Translations under genes and position numbers: made by a program | The notes under the pieces: model-generated | What the model was told of the DNA's origin: nothing | The model's database searches: none | The model's input: the letters and a program-made list of their open reading frames with translations, nothing else | In this document: positions 25,484 through 33,164 of the stretch, in pieces | Position numbering within the stretch: position 1 is the first letter of the stretch | Layout of the letters: the number at the start of each line of letters is the position of its first letter | IMG/VR virus record: IMGVR_UViG_3300043774_000656 | Span: 59,305-123,304 of that record | Direction: 5' to 3' (one strand) | Length of the DNA stretch: 64,000 nt | DNA from: a virus

Positions 25484-25891
25484 TTAGAAAGACATTTTAA
25501 AGATATCACTCATAGTATCAGCAACAGCAATTGCACCTTGGAAGTCATTCTGTCTTCCCCATACTTCTGCTTTTCCAGAATGACCAGATTTAGGTGTCAC
25601 TGACCAGATCACGTCACCTGTTTCACGATCACAGATGCGAAAATCGTCATACAATGGCCCATTCATAGGACAGTTATTCTTAAAGAAGACATAGCACTTG
25701 TCAGTATCAGTGTTTCTGAACTTGACCCAACGTTTAACCTGTTTCATCAACTTAATTGACTTACGTTCAAGTGAAGAGTCTTTGCAGAACCAGTCATAGA
25801 AGTTATAGCAATCGTTGCTGCGACCTTCATTGTCAATGATGTTGCCGTTTTCGAATGCTTCAAGTTGTTTTGTAAGTGATACGCTTTTCAT
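25484..25891 (-). CDS. hypothetical protein (135 aa)
   Basis: The open frame reaches 25927 but the upstream codons are promoter and leader; the ATG at 25891 (MKSVSLTKQLEAFENG) is the start. Trp/Tyr/Lys-rich, with RICDRETGDVIWSVTPKSG, which reads like a small beta domain. Unrecognised. Confidence 0.7.
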   Translation of the reverse strand: MKSVSLTKQLEAFENGNIIDNEGRSNDCYNFYDWFCKDSSLERKSIKLMKQVKRWVKFRNTDTDKCYVFFKNNCPMNGPLYDDFRICDRETGDVIWSVTPKSGHSGKAEVWGRQNDFQGAIAVADTMSDIFKMSF

Positions 25892-25906
25892 GTTGATTGT
25901 TTTAAT

Positions 25907-25957
25907 GTTATGGTGTAAATATAACAAGGATCGGTTGAAGTTGAAAGTTATTTGCTG
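25907..25957 (-). promoter_or_regulatory. early-type promoter
   Basis: CAGCAA, ATAA, CTTT, 20 nt, TATATTTACACCATAAC; precedes the 135-aa gene. Confidence 0.8.
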
Positions 25958-25962
25958 CTTTC

Positions 25963-26130
25963 TTAGTAGTCAGAAACTCTAAACTTAGTTCTGCCATCTT
26001 TGATTTGCTGCTTTCGCTTTTTATTCTCAATAGTACGTTGACGAAAACGACCATCAAAAAAGCCTTGCTGCTTTGCAGATTCTCTGTTTTGGCCCTTGGC
26101 CATCTTGAATAGTTTATCAGATACCGTCAT
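25963..26130 (-). CDS. small basic protein (55 aa)
   Basis: MTVSDKLFKMAKGQNRESAK opening, then Arg/Lys-rich (FRQRTIENKKRKQQIKDGR). Overlaps the end of the 120-aa gene upstream by 14 nt. An inner ATG at 26103 gives MAKGQNRE as an alternative start. Likely nucleic-acid binding by charge only. Confidence 0.6.
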   Translation of the reverse strand: MTVSDKLFKMAKGQNRESAKQQGFFDGRFRQRTIENKKRKQQIKDGRTKFRVSDY

Positions 26131-26479
26131 AGTGGTAGTATTTATTTAGTATTACAATTGTCGGCAAATCGTTTCCAGCATCATCTGTTTCAAAATACCA
26201 GTCGTCACCTCCTTCCAGTTCACAGAAGATAGAACCATACGTATGATTGTCAAAGTTCTCAGTTATCATATAGGCTTCATTTTCGAATTGACTGAAGGTC
26301 AAGCTTCTGCCATCGCTATTGTCGTTGACGCATTCTGCATTGTTGCCAAGCTCGTAGTTGGTGCCTGCTTCGTCGTTTAAGACTCCAATCAAGTCTTCAG
26401 TACTTAGGTTAGACAGATAGTCATCAACTCTAGTTTTTGCCATAGATAGGCTGTGATGTTCTTGTTTCCAGGTACTCAT
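26117..26479 (-). CDS. acidic hypothetical protein (120 aa)
   Basis: A longer frame to 26716 is only a shadow of the upstream gene; the ATG at 26479 sits 1 nt after that gene's stop. Very acidic (ELEGGDDWYFETDDAGND). Such small acidic early phage proteins sometimes mimic DNA, but nothing here proves that. Confidence 0.68.
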   Translation of the reverse strand: MSTWKQEHHSLSMAKTRVDDYLSNLSTEDLIGVLNDEAGTNYELGNNAECVNDNSDGRSLTFSQFENEAYMITENFDNHTYGSIFCELEGGDDWYFETDDAGNDLPTIVILNKYYHYDGI

Positions 26480-26480
26480 A

Positions 26481-26777
26481 TTATTTACTGTTTTTGGTTG
26501 GTTGATATTCGTCTCTAAATATGAACATGAACAGGTAACCACGATCTTCGTCCCAGTCACAGTCTGTTGTAACATATTTCCAGATCTCACTATCTTCTGG
26601 AACGTTGATTTTTCGCCAGTAATCGTAGCGCAGATATCGAGTTTCGAAGCGTTGCTGATATTCATTCCAGTCTCCGCCTCTGAACTGTATTTCGTTTTGA
26701 TCGTGGCCAGTAGCAATCAGCAAGTCTTCAATCTTCTGTTCTACTGGATTCTGTGGTTGTTCGTTTTCTAATCGCAT
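26481..26777 (-). CDS. acidic hypothetical protein (98 aa)
   Basis: Start at 26777 (MRLENEQPQNPVEQK); the upstream codons are the promoter leader. Aromatic and acidic (RYDYWRKINVPEDSEIW; DCDWDEDRGYLFMF). First gene of a three-gene unit with the 120-aa and 55-aa proteins. Confidence 0.7.
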   Translation of the reverse strand: MRLENEQPQNPVEQKIEDLLIATGHDQNEIQFRGGDWNEYQQRFETRYLRYDYWRKINVPEDSEIWKYVTTDCDWDEDRGYLFMFIFRDEYQPTKNSK

Positions 26778-26787
26778 ATTGTTAATT

Positions 26788-26850
26788 GTTATGGTGTAAA
26801 TATACAATGAAAGTTTGATACCCCAAAGAAAAAAACGAAAAAAACAGCAA
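26788..26850 (-). promoter_or_regulatory. early-type promoter with T-tract upstream element
   Basis: CTTT, 20 nt, TATATTTACACCATAAC, and upstream GCTG with two T-runs (TTTTTTTCG, TTTTTTT). The T-tracts also serve as the U-run of the terminator at 26853-26885. Confidence 0.8.
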
Positions 26851-26852
26851 AA

Positions 26853-26885
26853 GGGCTAACTTACTGAAAATCAGCAGGTTAGCCC
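26853..26885 (-). terminator. intrinsic terminator after the 302-aa gene
   Basis: Stem GGGCTAAC/GTTAGCCC with an inner CTGA/TCAG pair; leftward it is followed by TTTTGCTG and T-runs. It fuses with the next promoter's upstream element. Confidence 0.85.
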
Positions 26886-26907
26886 TAAGCTATTCACAAT
26901 CAACAAT

Positions 26908-27816
26908 TTAGCAATTTATGTTCAACTTCAACTCCTCAGAAGTCATCCATTCTGTATATGCCTCGTAATTTTCACCATACTCTTCTGACATAAAATCTTC
27001 AATATCTTTACTCAATACCTTGTGTACGTTTACTGTACTTTCAAAAAAGTTTAGAACTGTCAGATACACTTTATGGCAATCACAATCTTCATCGTCTTCT
27101 TCAAGACCATCAGCAAGTGTATGCCACCAGGGGTTGCCATACATTTCTGACCATACTGTACCTAGAAAATTATCAAGTTCTGGGTACTCTTCAAGTTCAA
27201 AGCCATTGTCATGCATCCAGATCGCTAGGTCTTCAGCACAGTCTTTATGTATAATATGAATTTCAATTTCTTCAGCATTGACTGGAACTGCAAGTACACC
27301 GATTTTGCGAAGATCAATACATGCCTTAATAATATCAATACATTGAAAGGTTGCCAATGCCTCACCTGGTTGTGGAGCATTTTTATTGCTGTTAACCTTT
27401 TCTGCTTCTTCTATCAACTCAAACTTCAGCTTGCTGATATTGATACAACTGTTAATCATGTCTTGCCATTGTTGCCGTGTCTTACCCTTATATTGAGATT
27501 TGCGGCTACGTGTTTCATAATTCCACTCACCGTAACCAAGAGCAAAGTTGACAACTCCAAGATCCAACCATTCAGGTGCATGACCAAGAACCTTCCATTC
27601 TCCTCGTTTTACATTCTGTAAAAAACCAAGACGACTAAGGTACGTTTGATATGTACGAGTACGATAGGCCTCGTTTTTGTTGATTCGTTTCCACCAGGTA
27701 ACTTCTTCTACACCACGTGTGGCATTTACAAGTTCTGATGATTTGTAGGTACTGCCGACTGGTATTGCATTAATGAAGTCGACTACAGTTGAAAATAAAG
27801 ATCCGTCTTTACGCAT
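26908..27816 (-). CDS. hypothetical protein (302 aa)
   Basis: N-terminal about 75 aa (VVDFINAIPVGSTYKSSELV ... YLSRLGFLQ) look like a small winged-helix-type domain; the C-terminal half is very acidic (DGLEEDDEDCDC) with Trp-rich GNPWWHTLADG. Own promoter and terminator. No family assigned. Confidence 0.7.
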   Translation of the reverse strand: MRKDGSLFSTVVDFINAIPVGSTYKSSELVNATRGVEEVTWWKRINKNEAYRTRTYQTYLSRLGFLQNVKRGEWKVLGHAPEWLDLGVVNFALGYGEWNYETRSRKSQYKGKTRQQWQDMINSCINISKLKFELIEEAEKVNSNKNAPQPGEALATFQCIDIIKACIDLRKIGVLAVPVNAEEIEIHIIHKDCAEDLAIWMHDNGFELEEYPELDNFLGTVWSEMYGNPWWHTLADGLEEDDEDCDCHKVYLTVLNFFESTVNVHKVLSKDIEDFMSEEYGENYEAYTEWMTSEELKLNINC

Positions 27817-27833
27817 GTTGATTATGTTTTATT

Positions 27834-27884
27834 GTTATAGGGTAAATATAACCTAAAGATTGTAGTTATGAAAGTAAGTTGCTG
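27834..27884 (-). promoter_or_regulatory. early-type promoter
   Basis: CAGCAA, CTTA, CTTT, 20 nt, TATATTTACCC; precedes the 302-aa gene. Confidence 0.8.
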
Positions 27885-27896
27885 CTTTCTTGAAAA

Positions 27897-28322
27897 TTAG
27901 ATTGCTGCAATTTCTGAACAGTCTTTGATGTACTTCAAACGATCTGTTGCTGAATATTCACCATTCACGTAGATCCAGTTGCCGTCTACTGTATAAAGAT
28001 AGCCCCATTCTTCAACGTCGCTGGTCAAATACTCATCAATACTGGCATGCTGAATTTGCATAAAGTCTTCGCCACGATCTCGGTGATAGGCTACAGTTAC
28101 ACCTTCTTCAGGGTTGCTGAAGTCGTGTGCACCTTCTGGAAATACAAATTCATGTAGAGAACTAATAGAACCCAGGTCAATCAGCTGTTGTACCTTTTCA
28201 CGGTGTTGATAGTTTTCAGCAAGTGTCTTGCCGTTGCCTTGAGGATAACCGTCCCAGTGACAGTAGATAGAGGTTACAGTACCATCTGCATTTTCAATTC
28301 CAATTCTAGAGCGAGTTGCCAT
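27897..28322 (-). CDS. conserved phage hypothetical protein (141 aa)
   Basis: Begins MATRSRIGIENADGTVTSIY then CHWDGYPQGNG, a pattern I recognise from many tailed-phage hypothetical proteins (MATRS-x-I, YCHWDGY). Role unknown. Single-gene unit under the promoter at 28340-28390. Confidence 0.78.
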   Translation of the reverse strand: MATRSRIGIENADGTVTSIYCHWDGYPQGNGKTLAENYQHREKVQQLIDLGSISSLHEFVFPEGAHDFSNPEEGVTVAYHRDRGEDFMQIQHASIDEYLTSDVEEWGYLYTVDGNWIYVNGEYSATDRLKYIKDCSEIAAI

Positions 28323-28339
28323 GTTGATTATGTTTTAAT

Positions 28340-28390
28340 GTTATGGTGTAAATATACCTTGAATGGTTCAGAATAAAAAGCGTTTTGCTG
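28340..28390 (-). promoter_or_regulatory. early-type promoter
   Basis: CAGCAA, AACG, CTTT, 20 nt, TATATTTACACCATAAC. Confidence 0.8.
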
Positions 28391-28406
28391 TTTATCTTAT
28401 TTAGTA

Positions 28407-28646
28407 TCAGTCAAACCAGAGGACGTCAAAGATCTCCCTCTCTTCCACATCCGATTCCTTCACCTCGCACCAGTACTCCTCATTGACCTCATCGAACTCA
28501 TATGATACAAAATCTTCATCTGTGAAAAACTCGTCTTGGATCTCGTTGTATCTCTTTTTAAGCTCACTGATCAGCGCAATGGTTTTCTCGTCTTTTTGGA
28601 ATTTCTCCTTGAACCCAAGGAGCTTCTCGATTAGATCTTCTTTCAT
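28407..28646 (-). CDS. very acidic small protein (79 aa)
   Basis: Lys-rich helical N-terminus, then a strongly acidic C-terminus (DEVNEEYWCEVKESDVEERE). Single-gene unit. Candidate host-takeover or DNA-mimic protein by composition only. Confidence 0.65.
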   Translation of the reverse strand: MKEDLIEKLLGFKEKFQKDEKTIALISELKKRYNEIQDEFFTDEDFVSYEFDEVNEEYWCEVKESDVEEREIFDVLWFD

Positions 28647-28661
28647 AGTGTATGTTTTAAT

Positions 28662-28712
28662 GTTATGGTGTAAATATACAATGACTTATTGAAAGATAAA
28701 AGAGAGTTGCTG
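28662..28712 (-). promoter_or_regulatory. early-type promoter
   Basis: CAGCAA, CTCT, CTTT, 20 nt, TATATTTACACCATAAC. Confidence 0.8.
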
Positions 28713-28715
28713 CTT

Positions 28716-28931
28716 TTACATGCACATATAACTTTCTGTAGTTTGCCAGTAGGCCATGAACTCGTTTGCAGCTTCAGCAACTTCAGACTTGCTGACCGCT
28801 TTATGTAGAGTTCTACGACTTCCCCAAACTCCTCGTAAGTTGACAGTTTCTCGAGTTGACCTGCTTACACGATAGTAGCCGCCTTTGTAATTGACAATAG
28901 AACCGACTGATAGATTATTTTGATCTTTCAT
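28716..28931 (-). CDS. small beta-rich protein (71 aa)
   Basis: Start at 28931 (MKDQNNLSVGSIVNYKGGYY); the frame upstream is promoter leader. SVGSIVNYKGGYYRVSR reads like a small SH3/KOW-type barrel, then a basic segment. Single-gene unit. Confidence 0.65.
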   Translation of the reverse strand: MKDQNNLSVGSIVNYKGGYYRVSRSTRETVNLRGVWGSRRTLHKAVSKSEVAEAANEFMAYWQTTESYMCM

Positions 28932-28940
28932 AGTGTGATT

Positions 28941-28991
28941 GTTATGGTGTAAATATAACCCAACCCTATCAGAAGCCAAAGAGACCTACTG
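28941..28991 (-). promoter_or_regulatory. early-type promoter
   Basis: CAGTAG, GTCT, CTTT, 20 nt, TATATTTACACCATAAC; the upstream box is slightly diverged. Confidence 0.75.
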
Positions 28992-29086
28992 CTTTTGCAT
29001 TTCTGCCGGATCTTCAACTTCAACCACTAGGTCTATATAGATCGCGCCGCTCCCGCACGCGCAAGAACAACCTTATAAAATAACTC

Positions 29087-29332
29087 TCAACCCCTTGGGG
29101 AACCCGGGGGCACCCCAGGCAATTCAACAGCCCCACAAACTTCAGCAAGCCACCCATCAAATCTTTCCTTATCCAGTCGCTCGTCTAGGTTTACCCAGAT
29201 AAAAAAGAAGCCCACAAGGTTTCGATACTCCAAAATCGTCGCAGAATAACCAAGACTATAATACGTATCAGCCTCAAAATTCTTCCAGTCGTCTGGACGC
29301 CATGTACCGATTATCTGATAGCAACAGGTCAT
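29087..29332 (-). CDS. small hypothetical protein (81 aa)
   Basis: MTCCYQIIGTWRPDDWKN opening; Trp-rich. The C-terminus ends in a Pro/Gly run (LPGVPPGSPRG) made by GC-rich sequence. Overlaps the next gene by 4 nt. Base composition here is more GC-rich than the neighbourhood. Confidence 0.6.
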   Translation of the reverse strand: MTCCYQIIGTWRPDDWKNFEADTYYSLGYSATILEYRNLVGFFFIWVNLDERLDKERFDGWLAEVCGAVELPGVPPGSPRG

Positions 29333-29694
29333 CGTTTCTTCTTACCAGTCTTTGGACTATTATCAAAACTAAAGTCACCATAAGGTGTGTAACCATTGTT
29401 ACGAGGAGCCGAGGGCTCTTGACGATTACTGAGTCGTTCTAGACGTTCAGTCGTCTTTTGAGAAGCTTTAGGCTCGTTAACAGTCTTTTTAGCCTCAGTC
29501 ACCGTAACGGTTACCGGCACCTGATCAACATCAATCAGATAGAAGTCACGATTAGGATCATCAAGACCCTTAAACAGGTCAAGTATAGCCCGAGACCAAT
29601 CAGGGTCAACAATGGCTATCAGGCGATCAGTCACGACTAGACCACTGTCAGGGTCGATATCTCGATAGCGCAGTTCACGATTTTTTGCTTTCAT
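29329..29694 (-). CDS. hypothetical protein with basic tail (121 aa)
   Basis: Compact N-terminal domain (YRDIDPDSGLVVTDRLIAIV) then a disordered, basic, Ser/Pro/Arg-rich C-terminus ending KTGKKKR. Uses CGA/CGC/GGG-type codons more than its neighbours. No early-type promoter is seen before it. Confidence 0.62.
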   Translation of the reverse strand: MKAKNRELRYRDIDPDSGLVVTDRLIAIVDPDWSRAILDLFKGLDDPNRDFYLIDVDQVPVTVTVTEAKKTVNEPKASQKTTERLERLSNRQEPSAPRNNGYTPYGDFSFDNSPKTGKKKR

Positions 29695-29944
29695 AAGGGT
29701 TATAGTCTAAGACTTACAGATTGTCTCAACGGCTTACAGGGTCGACAGAAGGGCGCGCAGACCCGGGCCAGCCCAAAAAATTTTGTAAACCGGTGACAGT
29801 TGCCCTAATACCAAGAGCCCTATAAAAGACATCGCGGGGGCGGGCAGTTCCGGGGCCGGTATAACATTTGCGACAGGGTTCCAACGTTAACCCCTAATAC
29901 TGGGTATATTATAAGTAAACTTGTCATGACACCTACTGATCACC

Positions 29945-30070
29945 ATGAATTTCCAGGACTATAGGGCGTTCACCCGAAAGGCTAGGTTTTTCGAAAACTT
30001 CGAGGATTTCGGAGGTCACCCTCCCCCTCCGTCCGGCAGCACAATCAACAAAGCTACCGGACGGTCATGA
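29945..30070 (+). CDS. possible 41-aa protein
   Basis: ATG to TGA: MNFQDYRAFTRKARFFENFE then DFGG and a PPPP stretch. Preceded by TATATTATAAG, a weak promoter look. Its end is overlapped by the hairpin at 30029-30064. Opposite strand to all neighbours; low certainty. Confidence 0.35.
   Translation: MNFQDYRAFTRKARFFENFEDFGGHPPPPSGSTINKATGRS
30029..30064. terminator. strong hairpin between convergent reading frames
   Basis: CCGTCCGG pairs with CCGGACGG, extended by AGC/GCT after one mismatch. GC-rich, no U-run in either direction, so Rho-independent activity is unsure; it separates the plus-strand small ORF from the minus-strand gene at 30083. Confidence 0.5.
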
Positions 30071-30082
30071 CCACGTGAGGTC

Positions 30083-30463
30083 TTAGTCTATTCCCTCAGC
30101 CTTTACGGCGTTTCGCCTCTCTTTACGGAGTTTACGCTTTTCGGTTCGGGTAAGTTTCTTTTCGGTATCGGATAGGAGGCTCATCTTAGTACCGCGCATT
30201 TTGCCTCGACCATTAAGTTGGGCTAAACGTACCGCATCCGCAAATAGATTTCTGATCTGACCTTCACCATCACGGCATTTACAAGCGGGGGTGCCATCAG
30301 CCTCATAGTACCATTCCATAAACTCAAAGGTTTGATCCTCATAGTTCGCATCTACTATACGTTGGCCTGATCGGATGTCTTGCCATTCTGGAGGTAGATT
30401 GACAAAGCGATTGCGGGGAGCGGGGATACCTTGACCGAAAAATATTGTTTCTATCTGGAACAT
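30083..30463 (-). CDS. hypothetical protein with basic C-terminus (126 aa)
   Basis: Start at 30463 (MFQIETIFFGQGIPAPRNRF), directly after the stop of the 79-aa gene; the longer frame to 30553 only shadows that gene. The C-terminus is Lys/Arg-rich (KLTRTEKRKLRKERR). Confidence 0.68.
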   Translation of the reverse strand: MFQIETIFFGQGIPAPRNRFVNLPPEWQDIRSGQRIVDANYEDQTFEFMEWYYEADGTPACKCRDGEGQIRNLFADAVRLAQLNGRGKMRGTKMSLLSDTEKKLTRTEKRKLRKERRNAVKAEGID

Positions 30464-30464
30464 A

Positions 30465-30704
30465 TTAGTTAAGATTATGGGTGAGTTGAATATTGTAAAG
30501 AAGCTCGAGATGGCGGCACATACGGGTGAGCTCGATCTCAGTAAGTTCTGCAATAGGTATAGGTCTGCCAGTGATCCAGTTTAGAAATGACATTTGATTT
30601 TCGTCTATCTCTATATGGACTTGGCGGCCATCATACTCTGGAAAAAGATAATGATCTTCTATAAGCAGAAAGCTGAGGCCTACTATAGGTATAAGCTTAT
30701 GCAT
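30465..30704 (-). CDS. hypothetical protein (79 aa)
   Basis: Starts in a TAATG overlap with the stop of the 59-aa gene. Acidic, helical C-terminus (ELTEIELTRMCRHLELL). Unrecognised; middle gene of a three-gene unit. Confidence 0.68.
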   Translation of the reverse strand: MHKLIPIVGLSFLLIEDHYLFPEYDGRQVHIEIDENQMSFLNWITGRPIPIAELTEIELTRMCRHLELLYNIQLTHNLN

Positions 30705-30883
30705 TAGCGTATAGTCTTTTTACGGTTAGTGTCAAGTGTAGAGGCGATCTCTTGTGGAGTGCGACCTCTTTCTGTGGCACGTTCTATAAAGTCACGACTA
30801 GTGTTTACCATTGAGGCTGATAGGGCGCTGCCATATCCGAGTTGTCTTAGTGACTGTTCTACTTGTTCGAAAATTGCTTTCAT
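30704..30883 (-). CDS. small helical protein (59 aa)
   Basis: MKAIFEQVEQSLRQLGYGSA start and a RERG-like basic middle, ending NRKKTIR. RTPQEIASTLDTNRKK looks like a short HTH helix pair, so a small DNA-binding protein is possible. First gene after the promoter at 30893-30943. Confidence 0.68.
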   Translation of the reverse strand: MKAIFEQVEQSLRQLGYGSALSASMVNTSRDFIERATERGRTPQEIASTLDTNRKKTIR

Positions 30884-30892
30884 ATTGTGATT

Positions 30893-30943
30893 GTTATGGG
30901 TCTAATATACTATGAAAAGAGCTAGGGCCAAAGCCTTTTGCTG
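30893..30943 (-). promoter_or_regulatory. early-type promoter
   Basis: CAGCAA, AAGG, CTTT, 20 nt, TATATTAGACCCATAAC; drives the three-gene unit 30083-30883. Confidence 0.8.
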
Positions 30944-30944
30944 T

Positions 30945-31184
30945 TTATTTTTGTGCTGTTACAAAACGTTCAGCCTGGTCATATACGTTTTTGTCAACAT
31001 ATCCAAGCTCTACTAGCTTTGCTCTATAGCAGTCAAGTTCGTCATCTGTCATCAGCTTAAAAAGCTCATAGATACATGACTCATATCTGGCTGCTTTATG
31101 CAAGTCCTCTTCGTACTTCTCTGAGGTGCATTGTTCAAAGCAGTAGATGGCTTCTTTTACCTGGTCGGTGTAGTGTTCGCTCAT
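30945..31184 (-). CDS. hypothetical helical protein (79 aa)
   Basis: Acidic, four-helix-like (VKEAIYCFEQCTSEKYEEDL). Overlaps the upstream gene by 4 nt, so second gene of a pair. Confidence 0.68.
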   Translation of the reverse strand: MSEHYTDQVKEAIYCFEQCTSEKYEEDLHKAARYESCIYELFKLMTDDELDCYRAKLVELGYVDKNVYDQAERFVTAQK

Positions 31185-31399
31185 ATACCTTGCTCCATTT
31201 TAAGTTGTTGTGCATGATGCTCGACTTCGCTGTAGACAGCTAAGTTGAGGTAGGTGTTATTCCAAGAGTTGAGGAATAAGTATTCAGCAGCCCATTGGGG
31301 TTCTATTGAGCGGAGCATTCCTGCTTCGTATGCTGAAAGTATTTCTTTGGCTTTAAGCTCTGTGGTGAGCTGATTGATACCGAATATATCTTCTGTCAT
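31181..31399 (-). CDS. hypothetical protein (72 aa)
   Basis: Start at 31399 (MTEDIFGINQLTTELKAKEI), 9-10 nt after the promoter's conserved end; the longer frame is promoter translation. Helical, unrecognised. Confidence 0.68.
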   Translation of the reverse strand: MTEDIFGINQLTTELKAKEILSAYEAGMLRSIEPQWAAEYLFLNSWNNTYLNLAVYSEVEHHAQQLKMEQGI

Positions 31400-31408
31400 T
31401 TGTTGATT

Positions 31409-31449
31409 GTTATGGTGTAAATATACAATGACTGCAGCAGAATCCAAAG
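31409..31449 (-). promoter_or_regulatory. early-type promoter with T-tract
   Basis: T-tract with GCTG upstream, CTTT, 20 nt, TATATTTACACCATAAC, then AATCAACAA before the ATG. Confidence 0.8.
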
Positions 31450-31560
31450 AAAAAAACGAAAAAAACAGCAAACAAAACTGTTTTTATCTAACTTATTGAC
31501 AGTAAACATACTACTGATATGTCTGTTTTTAGCTGTCTAGAGGCAGAAAATAGCAGAAGA

Positions 31561-31675
31561 TAGATGATAGTATGTCTGATAAAATGACTGTCTAGAACAG
31601 CTTAAAACTGACCTATTAAGATACTGAAAGTCAGTGAGTTATAACCTATTGATAATCAGTCAGTTACGTATATAA
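31561..31675. repeat. dispersed non-coding repeat, copy B
   Basis: Matches copy A at 23015-23133 in order of blocks (GATAGTATGT, CTGTCTAGAACAG, TGAAAGTCAGTGAGTTA, TTGATAATCAGTCAGTTACG, TATAAA). About 60-65% alike by eye. Confidence 0.65.
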
Positions 31676-31723
31676 AAAATATAAGCAGGTCGGAGTATAC
31701 TCGGTCCTCATTGAAGAATGATT
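31570..31723 (-). ncRNA. candidate non-coding RNA from the orphan promoter
   Basis: The complete promoter at 31724-31761 has no reading frame downstream (its first ATG is followed at once by a stop). The transcript would run leftward through a palindrome and the reverse of repeat copy B. End point is unknown. Confidence 0.4.
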
Positions 31724-31761
31724 ACATGGCTAATATACAATGAAGGGCTCAGAAGCCAAAG
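31724..31761 (-). promoter_or_regulatory. orphan early-type promoter
   Basis: T-tract, CTTT, exactly 20 nt, TATATTAGCC. All features of the gene-linked promoters but no CDS behind it. Confidence 0.72.
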
Positions 31762-31844
31762 AAAAAAACAGAAAAAACAGCACACCCTAAACTACTGACT
31801 AGCAGTAGGTTAGGTAGAGCACTGAATATAAGTGGGTTAGCTAT

Positions 31845-31943
31845 TTACACTGCACCGCAGCATTTTAAGGTAACAATCAACAATACACATACGATGATGT
31901 AGCCAACAATAAGGGTCCACGTGCTTTTAGATTCTGTGCTCAT
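31845..31943 (-). CDS. single-helix membrane peptide (32 aa)
   Basis: MSTESKSTWTLIVGYIIVCV, then LLIVTLKCCGAV: short polar start and one membrane helix. It begins 5 nt after the stop of the 228-aa gene, same strand. Small phage membrane peptides of this shape are common; function unknown. Confidence 0.55.
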   Translation of the reverse strand: MSTESKSTWTLIVGYIIVCVLLIVTLKCCGAV

Positions 31944-31948
31944 TTTTC

Positions 31949-32635
31949 TTATACGATTTTTTCAAGGTTCATTTGAGTGATGATGGATTGCGCTTGTGTC
32001 AAGGCTTGCTCATACTCTTCTATTTCGTTTTTCAATTCTTGTATACGGGTTTGGTTGAACCAATCATAGTTGTTCATGGTTCTGATACAGTACTTCTGTA
32101 CAGTATACTCACTTGTCTTGTAGTTATAGCGGATCTGGAACATTCTGGTACCATCTTCACCATTTCTGATATCCATTTCAACCGTGTCATTATCATAGCG
32201 CTCTGCTTTACAACGAGGATTGAACTTGCCTTTAAGCCATGTGTCAATCTGTTGTACATATTCTTGTGCCTCTCGTAGCTTTTGCTTTCGTTCACGTTCT
32301 GCTGTATCTTGTTCACGGCACTTTTCAACTATCTCAGTCAAGCGATTCTTAAGTCGCTTTGGGTTGCCAATCAGCTCACCATACTTGATGTTGGTGGTGA
32401 TACTGCCGTCATGCTTAGACCTATATCGTGTAGTTGCTATAGTGATCTTATCACCACATGGATCAATTGGTACGGGCACGTTATTGATAAGAGCTTTCAT
32501 TGGCCAGTTGCCACGTTCATCTGATTCGATCTGGCACCTAAAGCCTAATGCTGTTATCAGATTGATGAAGTCTTGTTGTTGTGCCTGCCTTTCTTCAGTA
32601 GAGGCACTATAGCTGTAGATCTTTCTTACTATCAT
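31949..32635 (-). CDS. hypothetical coiled-coil protein (228 aa)
   Basis: Start at 32635 (MIVRKIYSYSASTEERQAQQ); earlier codons are promoter leader. Central charged coil (KCREQDTAERERKQKLREAQ) and a C-terminal helix (IQELKNEIEEYEQALTQAQS). Not recognised. Confidence 0.7.
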   Translation of the reverse strand: MIVRKIYSYSASTEERQAQQQDFINLITALGFRCQIESDERGNWPMKALINNVPVPIDPCGDKITIATTRYRSKHDGSITTNIKYGELIGNPKRLKNRLTEIVEKCREQDTAERERKQKLREAQEYVQQIDTWLKGKFNPRCKAERYDNDTVEMDIRNGEDGTRMFQIRYNYKTSEYTVQKYCIRTMNNYDWFNQTRIQELKNEIEEYEQALTQAQSIITQMNLEKIV

Positions 32636-32643
32636 TTGTTGAT

Positions 32644-32695
32644 TGTTATGGTGTAAATATACAATGATTGATTCAGAATAAAAAGTGGGTTGCTG
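32644..32695 (-). promoter_or_regulatory. early-type promoter
   Basis: CAGCAA, CCCA, CTTT, 20 nt, TATATTTACACCATAAC; begins 2 nt after the stop codon of the gene upstream. Confidence 0.8.
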
Positions 32696-32696
32696 A

Positions 32697-33113
32697 TTAT
32701 TTGATTTTGAATGCGTAATCGTCCCATGTCTGTGCTCCAGCAATTCTGTAGTTGTTCTGGCTATACAAGTTGGTTCTAGACCAATCTTGATTGATATCAC
32801 CTACTTTCATTGTCATGAACATCTCTTCATCCATGCTGTGGACATTTTTACCTTTGCGGGCAAATACAGTGAACCAATGTTCTGTACCCTCAGGGTTGAA
32901 TTGAATAGTCTGAAGACCTTTTTGATTGTAGCTTCTGAAAGCATCTATAGCACTAACTGCATATCTGCAATCTGATACTGTCATAAAGCCTGCTTGGCAT
33001 TTAACTATTGCTCTGAACTTTCCTTTTTGACCTTGTATGAAGTTAGTTACTCCGATTCTTTCTGAGTTAGCGAATGCTGTGGTGTTTACTCGTTTTAAGA
33101 TAGTCTGTTTCAT
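32697..33113 (-). CDS. hypothetical protein (138 aa)
   Basis: Start at 33113 (MKQTILKRVNTTAFANSERI). Basic, mixed alpha/beta; ends GAQTWDDYAFKIK. Single-gene unit, unrecognised. Confidence 0.7.
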   Translation of the reverse strand: MKQTILKRVNTTAFANSERIGVTNFIQGQKGKFRAIVKCQAGFMTVSDCRYAVSAIDAFRSYNQKGLQTIQFNPEGTEHWFTVFARKGKNVHSMDEEMFMTMKVGDINQDWSRTNLYSQNNYRIAGAQTWDDYAFKIK

Positions 33114-33123
33114 ATTGTTGATT

Positions 33124-33164
33124 GTTATGGTACTAATATACAATGATTGTTTCAGCGGCCAAAG
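33124..33164 (-). promoter_or_regulatory. early-type promoter
   Basis: CTTT, 20 nt, TATATTAGTACCATAAC with an A/T tract before CTTT. Confidence 0.78.

Larger units (their letters stand above)
29695..30082. other. GC-rich, mostly non-coding island
   Basis: GGCGCGC, CCCGGG and CGCGGGGGCGGG runs contrast with the AT-rich phage. Contains only a doubtful 41-codon ORF and a strong hairpin. Possible imported segment or structured RNA/replication element. Confidence 0.5.
31450..31844. other. gene-free stretch with repeats and orphan promoter
   Basis: About 395 nt without an ORF. Contains repeat copy B (31561-31675), the palindrome GAGTATACTC (31693-31702), a full early-type promoter (31724-31761) and further ACTGA/TCAGT half-repeats at 31795-31830. 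Confidence 0.6.

Noticed and set aside
26480-26716. N-terminal extension of the 120-aa protein and similar extensions (25892-25927, 31400-31471, 32636-32800, 33114-33197, 34252-34299)
   Set aside because: The added residues (LYLHHNN, YTITINN, VYLHHNNQQ) are just translations of the promoter and leader TATATTTACACCATAACAAT or of the gene upstream; starts at the ATG after the leader were used.
26117-28646. Calling the acidic early proteins (26117, 28407) DNA mimics
   Set aside because: Composition alone is not enough; no anti-restriction or Ocr-like pattern is visible.
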